Origin: CAYGVT01 sp964353355
GTDB lineage: Archaea > Thermoplasmatota > DTKX01 > GCA-020343715
Direction of reading: 5' to 3'
Assembly (NCBI GenBank): GCA_964353355.1
Contig: CAYGVT010000133.1
Location: 62,001 to 126,000 of the forward strand
Length of the DNA stretch: 64,000 nt
The notes beneath the pieces were generated by a model that was not told the DNA's origin, did not search any database, and saw nothing but the letters and a program-made list of their open reading frames with translations. The stretch's first letter is position 1, and each line of letters opens with the position of its first letter. Of the stretch, positions 41,368 through 50,641 are shown piece after piece. The translations under genes were made by a program, and so were the position numbers.

Positions 41368-44300
41368 GTGGGGTATCCGATGCTTTGCCGCCCAGCGCAT
41401 TCCAGGGCTCTCCGCGTCACGATGGCCATGATTGTCGCGCTCCTGCTGGGCATGGGGGCCCTGCCCTGGCCCTCCGCGGAGGCGGGGCATCCCCGAGGGT
41501 ACCTTGTCTTCTCAGACACGCTGCCGGTGGGCCCTGACCTTGATGCGACGTTCCATGCCGTTGTGCCGGAAGGCGTCGAAGTACTCTCCGCCACCATCGA
41601 CCTGTGGGGGCGGGTCGGAACGCTTCCCGTTGCCGCGGGCACGGACACCGCCGGCGAGCACACGCATATCCTGGCCACGACGGGGGGGCACGCGCACACG
41701 ACCTCGGAGGATGACGGGCACAACCACACGATCGCCACGTCAGAGGCGCACTCCCACATGGTCCAGACCGACGAGACGACCATATCGCTCAACAACGCGA
41801 GGATGAGCGTGGCGCTGCCCGCCCACACCCACACACCCTCCGGTTCCATGGTGATCGGCTACGACTTCGCGGCCGAGACGTCCCTGGAGCACAACCACAC
41901 CGCGCTCGACCATGGCCACTCTGCCAGCATCGCGCTGTCGGGGTTGCACCAGCACACGTCCGACACCTTGACGGACCACGCGCATGACCTCACCGTGGAG
42001 GGCGAGCACTCGCACGCCTCCTCCACGCTCGGCGACCACTCCCACAAGCTCTCGCCCGACGTCGCGGCCGACCCTGCCGGGAGCGTCCCCACTGGCGTGA
42101 GGGTGACATTGGTCTCTGCGTCCGCATCGACGGAGCTAGGTGGGACGTTCGGTGGCGCGGCACCGGGGTGGCACGCCTCCGCCGACCTCACGGGCCTGCT
42201 CGATGGGGGCGTGACGCGCATGGTCCTCGCATCGGACACGACAGGGGCCATCGAGTACCTCCTCGTCATCGGCGTCGACACGCCGTGCTCCGCCATCGCG
42301 GGCCATGGCGTCGTCGGGCCCCTCGCCCCCCTCGAGGTTCCGGTCTACTCGCCCGATGTGCCGAGCGGTGCGACGGCGCACCTCTTCGGCGCATCGCTGC
42401 CGACCATCGTCCCCAGCCTGGACCTCGCGGAGGGCCACGAGCATGCCGTTGTGGAGGATGGCACGCACGCCCACACGATGGACGGCGCGGGCTCGCACAC
42501 GCACGACACGCAGGGCGGCGACCACACGCACGATGCGACCGTGGGCGTCGGTTCGGTCACGGTCGCGGACACGACCCCGGACTGGAGCCTCCTGCAGCAC
42601 TCCCACACGCTCACGTGGGCCGGCAATCAGATAACCTCCGTCGGAGACTGGGGCTACGGCACCGGTGATTCCGTCCCGCACACCCACATCGTGCTCGGGC
42701 ACGGCCACTCTGTGACGATGACCAACTCAGGTGCCCACGAGCACTCGCTCTCTGACGTGGCGGGGCACATCCACACGATGACCCAGGAAGGAGCGCACGT
42801 GCATGACGTGCAGGCGGCGGGCGCGCACGACCACCTGCCGATGTACTCGCCCACGGCCACGACCGGGCCAGGGCCGACCGGTGTGCGAGCGGCGCTCGAC
42901 GGGTCCGACATCACGGACGCGAACGGGGGCCCGTGGGGTCTGGTGGAGGCACCCGTCGATGTGGAGCTGCCCGCGGCGGCGCTCGTGGGCCCTCACGTGC
43001 TGCGGCTCACGGCCTCGACGGAGGGCGCGGTCGAATGGGTCTTCATCCTCATGCACGCCCAGACACGTCTCGTCGTCTCGCTCAGGTCCGTGGGGGACAT
43101 GAAGGCTCACGTTCCGAACCCGGACGGCGCGCTCTCGGCAGAGGCGCGAGTCTTTGCCTCGCCCTATGTGATGACCGTCCAGCCCACCTCGTCGACTGAC
43201 GCGGGCCACTCGCACACGACCTCGTCGGGTGGTGGGCACGCCCACGTCGTCACCGCGGCGGGCGGCCACGTCCACCAGCTCGACCCTATGCAGCACGACC
43301 ACGGGCTCTCCCTCGCGAACACGTCGGTCACGGTGGTCAACTCCACCGGCACCGTGGACCTCCCAAGCCATACGCACACCGTCACGCTGGGCAGCCAGTC
43401 GACGGGGCTCAACCGCGTGACCGGCACGACGGGCATGCACACCCACACAATCGAGGAGCACGTCCACGATATCGAGTGGTCCACCTCGGGCACCCACGAC
43501 CACCCGGTCGACTCGGCGGCCGACCACGTGCACGCCCTCAACATGGCGGACGGCCACGCGCACTCGATGTCCGGGGGCGCTCACGAGCACACGCTGAGCC
43601 CTGGTGCGGTAGGGAACGCGGCATACCCATCGCCGTCCGACGTCTCGCTCTTGATGGGCGCGGCCACCACCACTGGATTGCACCCCGTCCAGGAGGCGAC
43701 GTGGTGGGATTACACCGACCTGTCCGCAGGCCTCGCCGAGGGCGCGCCCGTCCTGACGCTCGATGCCTCCTCGGCCACCCTCGGCACCCTGAACGTCATC
43801 GTGGTGTTCACGCTCGACTCGGTGCCGCCCTTGCTCTCGCTCGCGTCCGCGCCGCAGTGGGTGCGGCCTGGGCAGGCCTTCCAGGTCAGCGTCGCCGCGA
43901 GCGTTGACATCGTCGTGGCGACCGTCGAGCTCGAGGTAGCGGGCATCGCGGTGTCGGCACCGGTCCTCAATGCGACGGCCTCGGTCATCGAGTTCGCGTG
44001 CACGTGCTCCTTGGCGGCCCCGGACGGTGTCCATCCCATGCTCGCGAGGGGGGCTGACCTGGCGGGCAACCCCTTCGAGGGGGTCATCGGAAGCATCACG
44101 GTGGACGGCACAGCGCCCACCATCACGGTGAGGACGGGCGAGCGCAGCCTCGGCGCGGGCAGCTACACGTGGGTGTCGCCAGCGACCGACGTCATCGTCG
44201 AGCTCAGCGACGGCGGCAGCGGGCCTGGAGCGGTCCGGTACGGTCCCGAGCCCGGCCGTCTGGACTCCCTCTTCGACCCCTCGGACCCGTTCCTGTTCAA

Positions 44301-45885
44301 GGGATTCGCCGAGGGCATGCACGACCTCCACTTCGGGGGCGCCGACCTGGCGGGGAACCCTGTCGACGCACCAATCCTGCTGCACGTGCGGCTCGACGCG
44401 ACGCCTCCGGACCTGAGGAGGATACTCGCCCCATCTGCCACTTTGGCTGACCCCCCGGCGACGGTCGTCGGTCCCAACACGGTCCTCACGGTCCTGGCCG
44501 ATGATGGCTTAGGCGGCTCGGGCGTCGTCGAGGTCCAGTACGCGGTGGACGACGGTGCCAACCCCGTCGAGTGGAGGGGTTTCAGCTACCCGAGGACCCT
44601 GATGGACGACCTCTCCTCGAGACCTCTCACCGCCACGCTGATGCTGAGGGCTTACGATGCGGTCGGGAACATGGCGGGCCACGATGAGAACCTGACGGTC
44701 GACCGGGACGTTCCCTCCGTCAACGTCTCCGCGTTCCTGCCCGACCAGCTCACGAACAGGAGCGCCCTTGCCATCCACAGTACGGTCGGAGGGGATGTGG
44801 CCATCGTCCACCTCCAGAGCTCGACGATGCACTCCAACTACCCCCAGGACATGACCCTGACCGTCGACGAGGCCGGCGCCGTGGACTTCGAACTGGTCCT
44901 GAGCCCTGGACCCAACTACGTGCGGGTTGCGTTCGAGGACAGGGCGGGCAACACCTCGCCCTGGGCTTGGCGCGTCATCACGCTCGATACCGATGCGCCC
45001 TCCGTGGTGTCCACCGTCCCGACACCAGGCTCGAGGGACCTCGACGAGGGGACGGTCAGGATCGACATCGTTTTCTCGGAGGTCATCGACAGGATGACCC
45101 TGGTGCCGCGGATACTCGTCGATGGCGGGAAGGCAAGTCCCCTCGAGCTGCAATGGGATATCGACTGGGGCAACAGGCTATCGCTCATCTACGACGGAGC
45201 CATCGCACCGGGCTCCAAGGTGGATGTCTCGCTCCTGTTCAAGGACCCCGCCGGGAACGCCGGCACGTACGAGTTCACCATCTGGACGGCGGGAGGCTCG
45301 GAGCTGGAGGTCAACGCCGGCGACTTCCTCTGGGGCCTCTTCATCGGCCTCGTGCTCGGCATCGTCGTGGCCTACCTCGTCGTCCTCAGGCTAAGGCGCG
45401 GCAGCGCGCCACGCCGCACCCCCGGACCCAGGCCGCTGCTGGACATGGGCCTCCGGCCCGCGCCGTCCATCCTCGCACCGGAGGAGGATCGACTGGACGG
45501 CCTTGAAGGGGAGATGCTGGGGGCCGAACGGCCGACGGGGACGACGACGTCCCCATCGGAGGAAGGCAAGGAGAGGTCAAACGATGCGGGCGGGGGACCG
45601 GGGGGTGGCAAGGACGGTGCGGACGGGTCCGCGAAGGACGTCGAGGAGAAGGATGACCGGTCGGCTGGGACCGATGGTGGGAGGGACGAGGGTGAGGGCG
45701 ACCATCACCACGCCGACGACGACGGGGTCGACGATGAGCTCTCGGCCGACCTGGACCGTCTCATCGAGCAGGCCAGGGGCACGTCCGACCCCGAGGCGAC
45801 CGGGGGGTCACCGGAGAACGGTGGCATCGACGACGAGCAACTCCCTGACCCCGACCAGGAGACCGTGGACCCGGGCACCAGGTAG
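41368..45885 (+). CDS. Giant membrane-anchored surface protein with three HxH (histidine) repeat arrays
   Basis: 1505 residues from a GTG; an ATG at 41380 is also possible. Signal peptide, then three tandem units of about 257 residues. Each has an array of eleven HxH tripeptides (residues about 97-224, 356-488 and 612-741) followed by a beta-rich spacer containing 'VPTGVRVTL'-like starts. The arrays share a 4 + 1 + 6 grouping. Residues about 800-1310 are Ig-like domains with 'DATPP' and 'TDAPSV' linkers and a Big_5-like end. A TM helix ('GLFIGLVLGIVVAYLVV') and a 155-residue acidic cytoplasmic tail follow. HxH repeats are known in trimeric phage tail fibres, where they chelate iron; that function here is inference. 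Confidence 0.85.
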   Translation: MGYPMLCRPAHSRALRVTMAMIVALLLGMGALPWPSAEAGHPRGYLVFSDTLPVGPDLDATFHAVVPEGVEVLSATIDLWGRVGTLPVAAGTDTAGEHTHILATTGGHAHTTSEDDGHNHTIATSEAHSHMVQTDETTISLNNARMSVALPAHTHTPSGSMVIGYDFAAETSLEHNHTALDHGHSASIALSGLHQHTSDTLTDHAHDLTVEGEHSHASSTLGDHSHKLSPDVAADPAGSVPTGVRVTLVSASASTELGGTFGGAAPGWHASADLTGLLDGGVTRMVLASDTTGAIEYLLVIGVDTPCSAIAGHGVVGPLAPLEVPVYSPDVPSGATAHLFGASLPTIVPSLDLAEGHEHAVVEDGTHAHTMDGAGSHTHDTQGGDHTHDATVGVGSVTVADTTPDWSLLQHSHTLTWAGNQITSVGDWGYGTGDSVPHTHIVLGHGHSVTMTNSGAHEHSLSDVAGHIHTMTQEGAHVHDVQAAGAHDHLPMYSPTATTGPGPTGVRAALDGSDITDANGGPWGLVEAPVDVELPAAALVGPHVLRLTASTEGAVEWVFILMHAQTRLVVSLRSVGDMKAHVPNPDGALSAEARVFASPYVMTVQPTSSTDAGHSHTTSSGGGHAHVVTAAGGHVHQLDPMQHDHGLSLANTSVTVVNSTGTVDLPSHTHTVTLGSQSTGLNRVTGTTGMHTHTIEEHVHDIEWSTSGTHDHPVDSAADHVHALNMADGHAHSMSGGAHEHTLSPGAVGNAAYPSPSDVSLLMGAATTTGLHPVQEATWWDYTDLSAGLAEGAPVLTLDASSATLGTLNVIVVFTLDSVPPLLSLASAPQWVRPGQAFQVSVAASVDIVVATVELEVAGIAVSAPVLNATASVIEFACTCSLAAPDGVHPMLARGADLAGNPFEGVIGSITVDGTAPTITVRTGERSLGAGSYTWVSPATDVIVELSDGGSGPGAVRYGPEPGRLDSLFDPSDPFLFKGFAEGMHDLHFGGADLAGNPVDAPILLHVRLDATPPDLRRILAPSATLADPPATVVGPNTVLTVLADDGLGGSGVVEVQYAVDDGANPVEWRGFSYPRTLMDDLSSRPLTATLMLRAYDAVGNMAGHDENLTVDRDVPSVNVSAFLPDQLTNRSALAIHSTVGGDVAIVHLQSSTMHSNYPQDMTLTVDEAGAVDFELVLSPGPNYVRVAFEDRAGNTSPWAWRVITLDTDAPSVVSTVPTPGSRDLDEGTVRIDIVFSEVIDRMTLVPRILVDGGKASPLELQWDIDWGNRLSLIYDGAIAPGSKVDVSLLFKDPAGNAGTYEFTIWTAGGSELEVNAGDFLWGLFIGLVLGIVVAYLVVLRLRRGSAPRRTPGPRPLLDMGLRPAPSILAPEEDRLDGLEGEMLGAERPTGTTTSPSEEGKERSNDAGGGPGGGKDGADGSAKDVEEKDDRSAGTDGGRDEGEGDHHHADDDGVDDELSADLDRLIEQARGTSDPEATGGSPENGGIDDEQLPDPDQETVDPGTR
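41656..42050 (+). repeat. HxH array 1 (eleven motifs)
   Basis: Coding repeat. HxH tripeptides: HTH, HAH, HNH, HSH, then an isolated HTH after about 20 residues, then HNH, HGH, HQH, HAH, HSH, HSH. Most are preceded by Gly, Asp, Glu or Ala and followed by Thr, Ser or Asp, at 8-13 residue spacing. Confidence 0.85.
42431..42840 (+). repeat. HxH array 2 (eleven motifs)
   Basis: Coding repeat. HEH, HAH, HTH, HTH, an isolated HSH, then HTH, HGH, HEH, HIH, HVH, HDH: the same 4 + 1 + 6 order as array 1. Confidence 0.85.
43200..43600 (+). repeat. HxH array 3 (eleven motifs)
   Basis: Coding repeat. HSH, HAH, HVH, HDH, an isolated HTH, then HTH, HVH, HDH, HVH, HAH, HEH, again 4 + 1 + 6. Confidence 0.85.
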
Positions 45886-45939
45886 TCGCGACCCACCGCT
45901 TAATTAGGCCCCAAGCGCATCACCCTTTCAGGTGGTTGG

Positions 45940-46578
45940 ATGCTGGAGGCGATCCTCGCCATCGACACGCCCAGCGACTGGAAGAAGGAGGTCATCCAGA
46001 AGTACCACGCGAAGATAAGCGTGCTGGACTGCCTCCCCTACTCGAAGAAGGGCAACAGGGACCTCGTGAAGATCGAGGTCGACCCTCAGCACATGCAGAT
46101 GCTCCTCGACGACGTCAAGAGGAACCCCGCGGTCGACGACATGGACATGTCGGCCATCGAGGACGGCGTCATCAAGGGCGCGGTCGCGACGGTGGACTGC
46201 GTCGCGTGCTGCTCGATGGTGGGCGACGATGCGTTCCTCATCGACTCGAGGCTCGACGACCAGGGCAAGACCCTCTGGACGTTGCTCGTCACCGAGAAGG
46301 AGGCCGTGAGGCGCCTCATCCGCCAGCTCGAGGGGCACCGCTACCACGTGGAGCTCCAGAAGCTCGCTTCCATCGACAACCAGGAGCTCATGACGTCGAG
46401 GCAGGAGGACATCCTGCGCATCGCCTTCGAGCGCGGGTACTTCGACTACCCCAAGCGCATCTCGTTGCGCGACCTCGCGAGCATGTTCGGCATCTCGATA
46501 TCGACGCTCTCCGAGATGCTCCGCAAGGGCCAGCGCAAGATCATGGAGGAGTACTTCGGCGAGGGCGAGCCCAAGTAG
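45940..46578 (+). CDS. Transcription regulator with HTH_10 (bacterio-opsin activator type) domain
   Basis: 212 residues. The C-terminal 55 residues ('LMTSRQEDILRIAFERGYFDYPKRISLRDLA' region, ending 'SISTLSEMLRKGQRKI', split) are a classical HTH_10 DNA-binding domain. The N-terminal 150 residues are an uncharacterised sensing domain with three Cys ('VDCVACCSM') that could bind metal or sense redox. A CTTAATTA box at 45899-45906, about 38 nt upstream, drives it. It lies directly after the HxH surface gene and may regulate local surface genes (inference). Confidence 0.9.
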   Translation: MLEAILAIDTPSDWKKEVIQKYHAKISVLDCLPYSKKGNRDLVKIEVDPQHMQMLLDDVKRNPAVDDMDMSAIEDGVIKGAVATVDCVACCSMVGDDAFLIDSRLDDQGKTLWTLLVTEKEAVRRLIRQLEGHRYHVELQKLASIDNQELMTSRQEDILRIAFERGYFDYPKRISLRDLASMFGISISTLSEMLRKGQRKIMEEYFGEGEPK

Positions 46579-46594
46579 GCGCACCGTCGACCGG

Positions 46595-47395
46595 TCATCG
46601 GGCGCGGCGCGCCTTCCGTCCGCGGTACGTCACCGCGAGCCCCATCATCACCGCGACCACGGCCGCAGCGCCGACCGCTGGGAGGAACCCGTCGTCCTCG
46701 CCGTCGCCAGAGCCCTTGGGCGTGAATGTCAGGTCCTGGGTCCAGGCCCTCTTCCCAGAGATGAGCGTGGCGGTGATGTTGTAGGTGACCTGCCTCTCGC
46801 TGCCGAACGGGCCGATGCTGGCGTGGTAGGTCCCGTTGGCGAGCTTGGTCATTGCCACGGACGACAGCGGCGTGCTGCCCTGCTTGAGCCGCACCTCCAT
46901 CGATGTGACGTTGGCCGCGTCCTTGGGGACGCAGTAGACGGCCACGGCCTCGCCCGTCTTCACCTGCGGGGGCACGCGGGAGAGGTTGGTGGTTTGAAGC
47001 TCCGTCGAGGTGGGCTCGACGGGCGTGAAGAGGTGCTCCTCGGTCCAGCCGAAGGTGCCGTTGCTGTACTCGACGGTGATGTTGAAGTGGTGCTCACCCA
47101 TCGAGTCGATGGCGTTCGTGAGGGCGCGCCAGAATCCCTGGCCGTCCTTGGTCATCGTGATCGATGGGAAGCAGTTGATGTCGCTGCAGTACCTGAGGTA
47201 CACCCCCACGACACCGGTCTCGTCGACGAGCTTGCAGGCGATCTCGACCTGACCGCCGATAACGGCGGGGTCCGGGGTCATGGACAGGGCCGTGACCTCT
47301 AACTCCTGGGCCTCGGTGCCGTCGGGCATGCCCGATACGAGGGCGAGGAGCACGACCACGACGAGCATGGCTCCCAGGGACGACCTTATAGACAT
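46595..47395 (-). CDS. Secreted membrane-anchored protein with two Ig-like domains
   Basis: 266 residues from the ATG at 47395. Signal peptide 'AMLVVVVLLALVSGMPDGTEA', two beta-sandwich repeats with paired Cys and similar texts ('YLRYCSDINCFPSITMTKDGQGFWRA' region versus 'SSVAMTKLANGTYHASIG'), then a TM helix ('AVGAAAVVAVMMGLAVTY') and basic tail. A TTTTATATAC box at 47439-47448 lies 45-50 nt upstream. A longer frame to 47635 would overlap the glycosylase gene and is rejected. Function unknown. Confidence 0.75.
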   Translation of the reverse strand: MSIRSSLGAMLVVVVLLALVSGMPDGTEAQELEVTALSMTPDPAVIGGQVEIACKLVDETGVVGVYLRYCSDINCFPSITMTKDGQGFWRALTNAIDSMGEHHFNITVEYSNGTFGWTEEHLFTPVEPTSTELQTTNLSRVPPQVKTGEAVAVYCVPKDAANVTSMEVRLKQGSTPLSSVAMTKLANGTYHASIGPFGSERQVTYNITATLISGKRAWTQDLTFTPKGSGDGEDDGFLPAVGAAAVVAVMMGLAVTYRGRKARRAR

Positions 47396-47493
47396 CTTGT
47401 TCCTCCCGGGGACAACTCTTCGACATATCGGCATCCTGTATATAAAACCTCTTACGTGGTTTCCCATGCCGCTGGGGTGCACTGGATGCACGC

Positions 47494-48420
47494 TCAACCG
47501 CTCTCGGGGCCCGAGGCCTCGGGGCCATCCCCCACGTCCGCACCCGCGGGGCAGGTGGGCCCGCCGGCCCTCCGCGCGTGGAACAGGTACTCGCTCGCAT
47601 ACCCGGCATGGCGGCCGAAGTGCTCCCGCGCCCACGTGCCCACCGCCCTATCCGACATAGTGGCCCCGCCGTGGTACCACTCGGCCACGGCACGGTGGAC
47701 CCACCGGTCCACCGGGAAGGCCTCCAGATGATCGAGCGAGAACAGCAGCACGCAGTCTGCGACCTTGGGGCCGACGCCGGGGAGCCCCATCAGGCGCTCC
47801 TTGGCCTCCCGGTAGGGCACCTCCCTCAGGGGCTCCAGGAAGAACTCGCCGTCCGCCACTTCATTGGCGATGCGCTGGACGTGGGGGGCGCGGTAGCCCA
47901 GGCCGAGCTTCTTGAGGCCGCCAGAGGTCGCGCGCGCGAGCTGGTCTGGGGTCGGGAAGGCGTTGTTCCGGCCGTCGCCGAGGGGGGTGCCGTACCGGGC
48001 CGAGAGCATCTCGACGGTCTTGGAGATGCGCGCCACGCTGCTCATCTGGGACACGACGTAGGAGACGAGGGTCTCCCACGGCTCCTGCCTCAGAAGGCGG
48101 AGCCCCCCGTAGGCCTCGAAGGCCGCGTCCACGCGGCGGTCGTGGATGTCCCTCCGTACCGCGTCGAGGTCGTCGTCGAGCCTGAGGTAGTCCGAGAGCT
48201 CCCCCGGCAGGAGCTCCCTCGGGCCTGATTCCCAGTAGAGCTCGCCCTCGGGCCTCTGCCAGAGGTCCACGACCGCGCCCCTGATGACTCCCCGCCACTG
48301 CCATTCGGTCCCCAGGCACCACCGGAACGCCTGCCCGCAAGAGAGTGTGCACCCCAGGTCGAGCGGTACCTCTAGGCGCATCGAGTTCCTGTATGTGGGC
48401 CAGGGCAGCGTGCGCTCCAT
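47494..48420 (-). CDS. ogg: 8-oxoguanine DNA glycosylase/AP lyase (OGG1 type)
   Basis: 308 residues (295 if the Met at 48381 starts). An OGG N-terminal domain ('LDLGCTLSCGQAFRW') precedes the HhH-GPD domain, with 'MGLPGVGPKVADCVLLF' containing the Schiff-base Lys and 'FPVDRWVHRA' containing the catalytic Asp. It removes oxidised guanine from DNA. A short unrelated Gly/Pro tail ends the protein. Confidence 0.92.
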   Translation of the reverse strand: MERTLPWPTYRNSMRLEVPLDLGCTLSCGQAFRWCLGTEWQWRGVIRGAVVDLWQRPEGELYWESGPRELLPGELSDYLRLDDDLDAVRRDIHDRRVDAAFEAYGGLRLLRQEPWETLVSYVVSQMSSVARISKTVEMLSARYGTPLGDGRNNAFPTPDQLARATSGGLKKLGLGYRAPHVQRIANEVADGEFFLEPLREVPYREAKERLMGLPGVGPKVADCVLLFSLDHLEAFPVDRWVHRAVAEWYHGGATMSDRAVGTWAREHFGRHAGYASEYLFHARRAGGPTCPAGADVGDGPEASGPESG

Positions 48421-48637
48421 CCGGCATACCCTCCGCGGGACCGGCGAGCGCGACTATGAAGCTTTGCGTCGCCGTTCCCGTCCGCCCCATCCCTCGTCCT
48501 GGCCAATCCGCTCGCTTGGTCGACCAGCAGCACCCCAAACTACTTAACCCCCCCACACTCATTCGAAATCCCCTCGGGCAAATGCCGATGCAGGGGTAGG
48601 GCTGGCTGGTGGTGCCGCGAAGGTCATCGACATCGCC

Positions 48638-49057
48638 GTGATGAGCGAGTTCAGGCGCGAGGCCATGTGGCGCAAGGTCCTGGTGGACAGGCCCGACATT
48701 TACGTTTCGCTTCTGACGTTCGAGCCCGGTCAGGAGCTCAAGGTCCACAAGCACCCGGACTGCGACATATGGCTCTACGTGGTCGTCGGCGATGCCTACG
48801 TGCACTGCGGCGACGAGGAGAAGGTGCTCCGCGCCGGGCAGGGCGCCTTCATACCCCCGGACACCTGGCACGGCATCATCAACGAATCGGACACGCCCAC
48901 GGTCGTGATGTCCGTCCAAGCCCCAAAGGCCAAGTTCTCCGACTGGCGCGACATCGAGCCGGGCGAGTGCCCCGAGTGCGGCTACAGGTTCGGTCACCCG
49001 GCCAAGCACGAGCACTGCCCGATGTGCGATGTGGACCTCTCGCCGCTGCGCATATGA
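48638..49057 (+). CDS. Cupin-domain protein with C-terminal zinc ribbon
   Basis: 139 residues (the ATG at 48641 is the alternative start). A single-stranded beta-helix cupin has metal-type His residues in 'KVHKHPDCDIWLYVVVGDAYV' and 'PPDTWHGI'. The last 35 residues are a rubredoxin-like zinc ribbon ('CPECGYRF', 'HCPMCDVDL'). Such fusions occur in archaea; the role is unknown, with metal- or redox-linked sensing possible. It is followed by redox genes on the same strand. Confidence 0.83.
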   Translation: MMSEFRREAMWRKVLVDRPDIYVSLLTFEPGQELKVHKHPDCDIWLYVVVGDAYVHCGDEEKVLRAGQGAFIPPDTWHGIINESDTPTVVMSVQAPKAKFSDWRDIEPGECPECGYRFGHPAKHEHCPMCDVDLSPLRI

Positions 49058-49182
49058 GCCCCCTGTCGGTTCGGGCGAAAGGATAAGAAGGGCGTAGCGC
49101 GCTTACTTCACTGGGTGGAGGCCCTCCACGTGATCCCGTGGGAGTGCCATCCGCCATCCATGGTCATCTGGAGGGAAACCAA

Positions 49183-49449
49183 ATGGTGCGCACCGACAGG
49201 AAGGTCCTGGTCTTCGCGCTGAGCACGTGCGGACACTGCCGCAACACCAGGAAATGGCTCGACGAGCACAGCATACCCTACGAGTGCATCGAGGTCGACC
49301 TCAAGCACGGGGACGAGAAGCGCAAGACAATAGAGGAGATGCGCAAGTACAACGACCGGCTGACGTTCCCCACTGTGATCCTGGACGGCAAGCAGATCAT
49401 CATCGGCTACCATCCGGAGGAATTCGAGGAGGCGTTCAACGGTGCCTAA
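49183..49449 (+). CDS. Glutaredoxin-like protein
   Basis: 88 residues from the ATG at 49183, set by a GGAGGG site 8 nt upstream. The thioredoxin-fold active site is 'STCGHCRNTRKWL' (CGHC), with the cis-Pro segment 'LTFPTVILDGKQIIIGY'. It should reduce disulfides and accept electrons from the ferredoxin:thioredoxin reductase encoded next; the stop overlaps that gene's GTG, indicating coupled translation. Confidence 0.9.
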   Translation: MVRTDRKVLVFALSTCGHCRNTRKWLDEHSIPYECIEVDLKHGDEKRKTIEEMRKYNDRLTFPTVILDGKQIIIGYHPEEFEEAFNGA

Positions 49450-49804
49450 GAAGACCGCCGAGGAGCTCCACCCGGTGCTGCTCCGGTTCGCGAACGGCAA
49501 GGGCATCACGCTCAACCCCAACAAGGACTTCGCGCTGGACCTCATCAGGGGCTTCCTCGTCAACGAGGAGCGCGTGGGCTACCGGTGCTGCCCCTGCAGG
49601 CTGGCCGTCGAGGACAAGGACTGGGACAGGGACATCATCTGCCCCTGCACGTACATGATGCCGGACGTCGAGGAGTTCGGCACCTGCTTCTGCTCGCTCT
49701 ACGTCTCGCACGAGTTCGCCGAGAGGGTGACCAAGGGTGACAAGAGCGTGCACCAGTCCATACCCGAGAGGCGGCCACTCTCGAAGCTGGACTACCCTGG
49801 CTGA
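49442..49804 (+). CDS. Ferredoxin:thioredoxin reductase catalytic subunit
   Basis: 120 residues. Cluster and redox Cys lie in 'CCPCR' (49-52), 'ICPCTYM' (67-69) and 'CFCS' (82-84), the pattern of FTR catalytic subunits (CPC-CPC-CxC). The plant and cyanobacterial CHC is CFC here, so the His beside the redox disulfide is Phe. It uses ferredoxin to reduce the disulfide of the linked glutaredoxin. No variable subunit is adjacent. Confidence 0.92.
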   Translation: MPKKTAEELHPVLLRFANGKGITLNPNKDFALDLIRGFLVNEERVGYRCCPCRLAVEDKDWDRDIICPCTYMMPDVEEFGTCFCSLYVSHEFAERVTKGDKSVHQSIPERRPLSKLDYPG

Positions 49805-49875
49805 CGCGCAGGGCGGACCGTGTCGGGGAACCCCCTGCGGGCGGTCCGCACGCTGGATTGTGGAGGTGGGACACG

Positions 49876-50628
49876 TTGAGGTGGGGCCTGGAGGGAAGGA
49901 CGGCCCTCGTCACCGGGGGCTCGAGGGGCATCGGCCGCGGCATCGTCCGCAGGCTCGCCGAGGAGGGCTGCGACGTCGCCATCAACTACGAGCGCAGCCG
50001 CGACAGGTCCGAGCAGGCCGCGGAGGAGGTCCGCGCGCTCGGCCGCAGGGCGGTCGTGGTCCAGGCCGACGTAGCTGACGCGGCCGCCGTCGACCGGATG
50101 CGCGACGAGGTCCTTGCGGCCCTCGGGCACCTGGACGTCCTGGTCAACAACGCGGGCATCCACCAGCACCTGAAGAGCTGGGAGATGACGGTCGCGGACT
50201 GGGACCGGGTCATCGGCGTCAACCTCACCGGCGCCTACCTGGTGGCGCGCGCGTTCGCGCCCCACATGCTCTCGCGGCGCAATGGCCGCATCGTCAACAT
50301 AAGCTCCATCGTGGCCATGTCCGGCACCGACCACGAGGCGCATTACGCGGCCTCGAAGGCGGGCATGCACGGCCTCACGAAGTCCCTCGCGCTCGAGCTC
50401 AGCCCCCACGGCATCATGGTGAACTGCATCGCCCCGGGCCACATCACCACCGACATGACCGCGGGCGCGACGGAGGAGGAGGTCCGCGAGACCCTCCGGC
50501 AGATACCCCTTGGCAGGTTCGGCGCGCCCGCCGAGATAGCGTCCGTTGTGGCGTTCCTGGCCTCGGACGAGGCATCCTACATCACGGGCCAGGTCCTGCA
50601 CGTGAACGGCGGCATGGGCCTCTATTGA
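49876..50628 (+). CDS. Short-chain dehydrogenase/reductase (FabG-like)
   Basis: 250 residues. NAD(P)-binding 'TGGSRGIGRG', 'NNAG', catalytic Ser in 'NISSIVAM', Tyr-Lys in 'HYAASKAG' and C-terminal 'ASYITGQVLHVNGG' are all present. The start is the TTG at 49876, 8 nt after GGAGGTGG; this is preferred to the TTG at 49858 that lies inside that site. It reduces a 3-oxoacyl or other carbonyl substrate, which cannot be defined. Confidence 0.92.
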   Translation: MRWGLEGRTALVTGGSRGIGRGIVRRLAEEGCDVAINYERSRDRSEQAAEEVRALGRRAVVVQADVADAAAVDRMRDEVLAALGHLDVLVNNAGIHQHLKSWEMTVADWDRVIGVNLTGAYLVARAFAPHMLSRRNGRIVNISSIVAMSGTDHEAHYAASKAGMHGLTKSLALELSPHGIMVNCIAPGHITTDMTAGATEEEVRETLRQIPLGRFGAPAEIASVVAFLASDEASYITGQVLHVNGGMGLY

Positions 50629-50641
50629 GACCTGGCGGGCC

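Noticed and set aside
41656..43600. CRISPR-like or tandem DNA repeat
   Set aside because: The HxH repetition is a coding pattern with diverged DNA; there are no constant-length repeats and spacers. No CRISPR array or cas gene was seen anywhere in the window.
41368..45885. Possible prophage tail fibre
   Set aside because: HxH arrays recall phage fibres, but there is a signal peptide and a C-terminal TM anchor, and no phage structural, lysis or integrase gene lies within the window.
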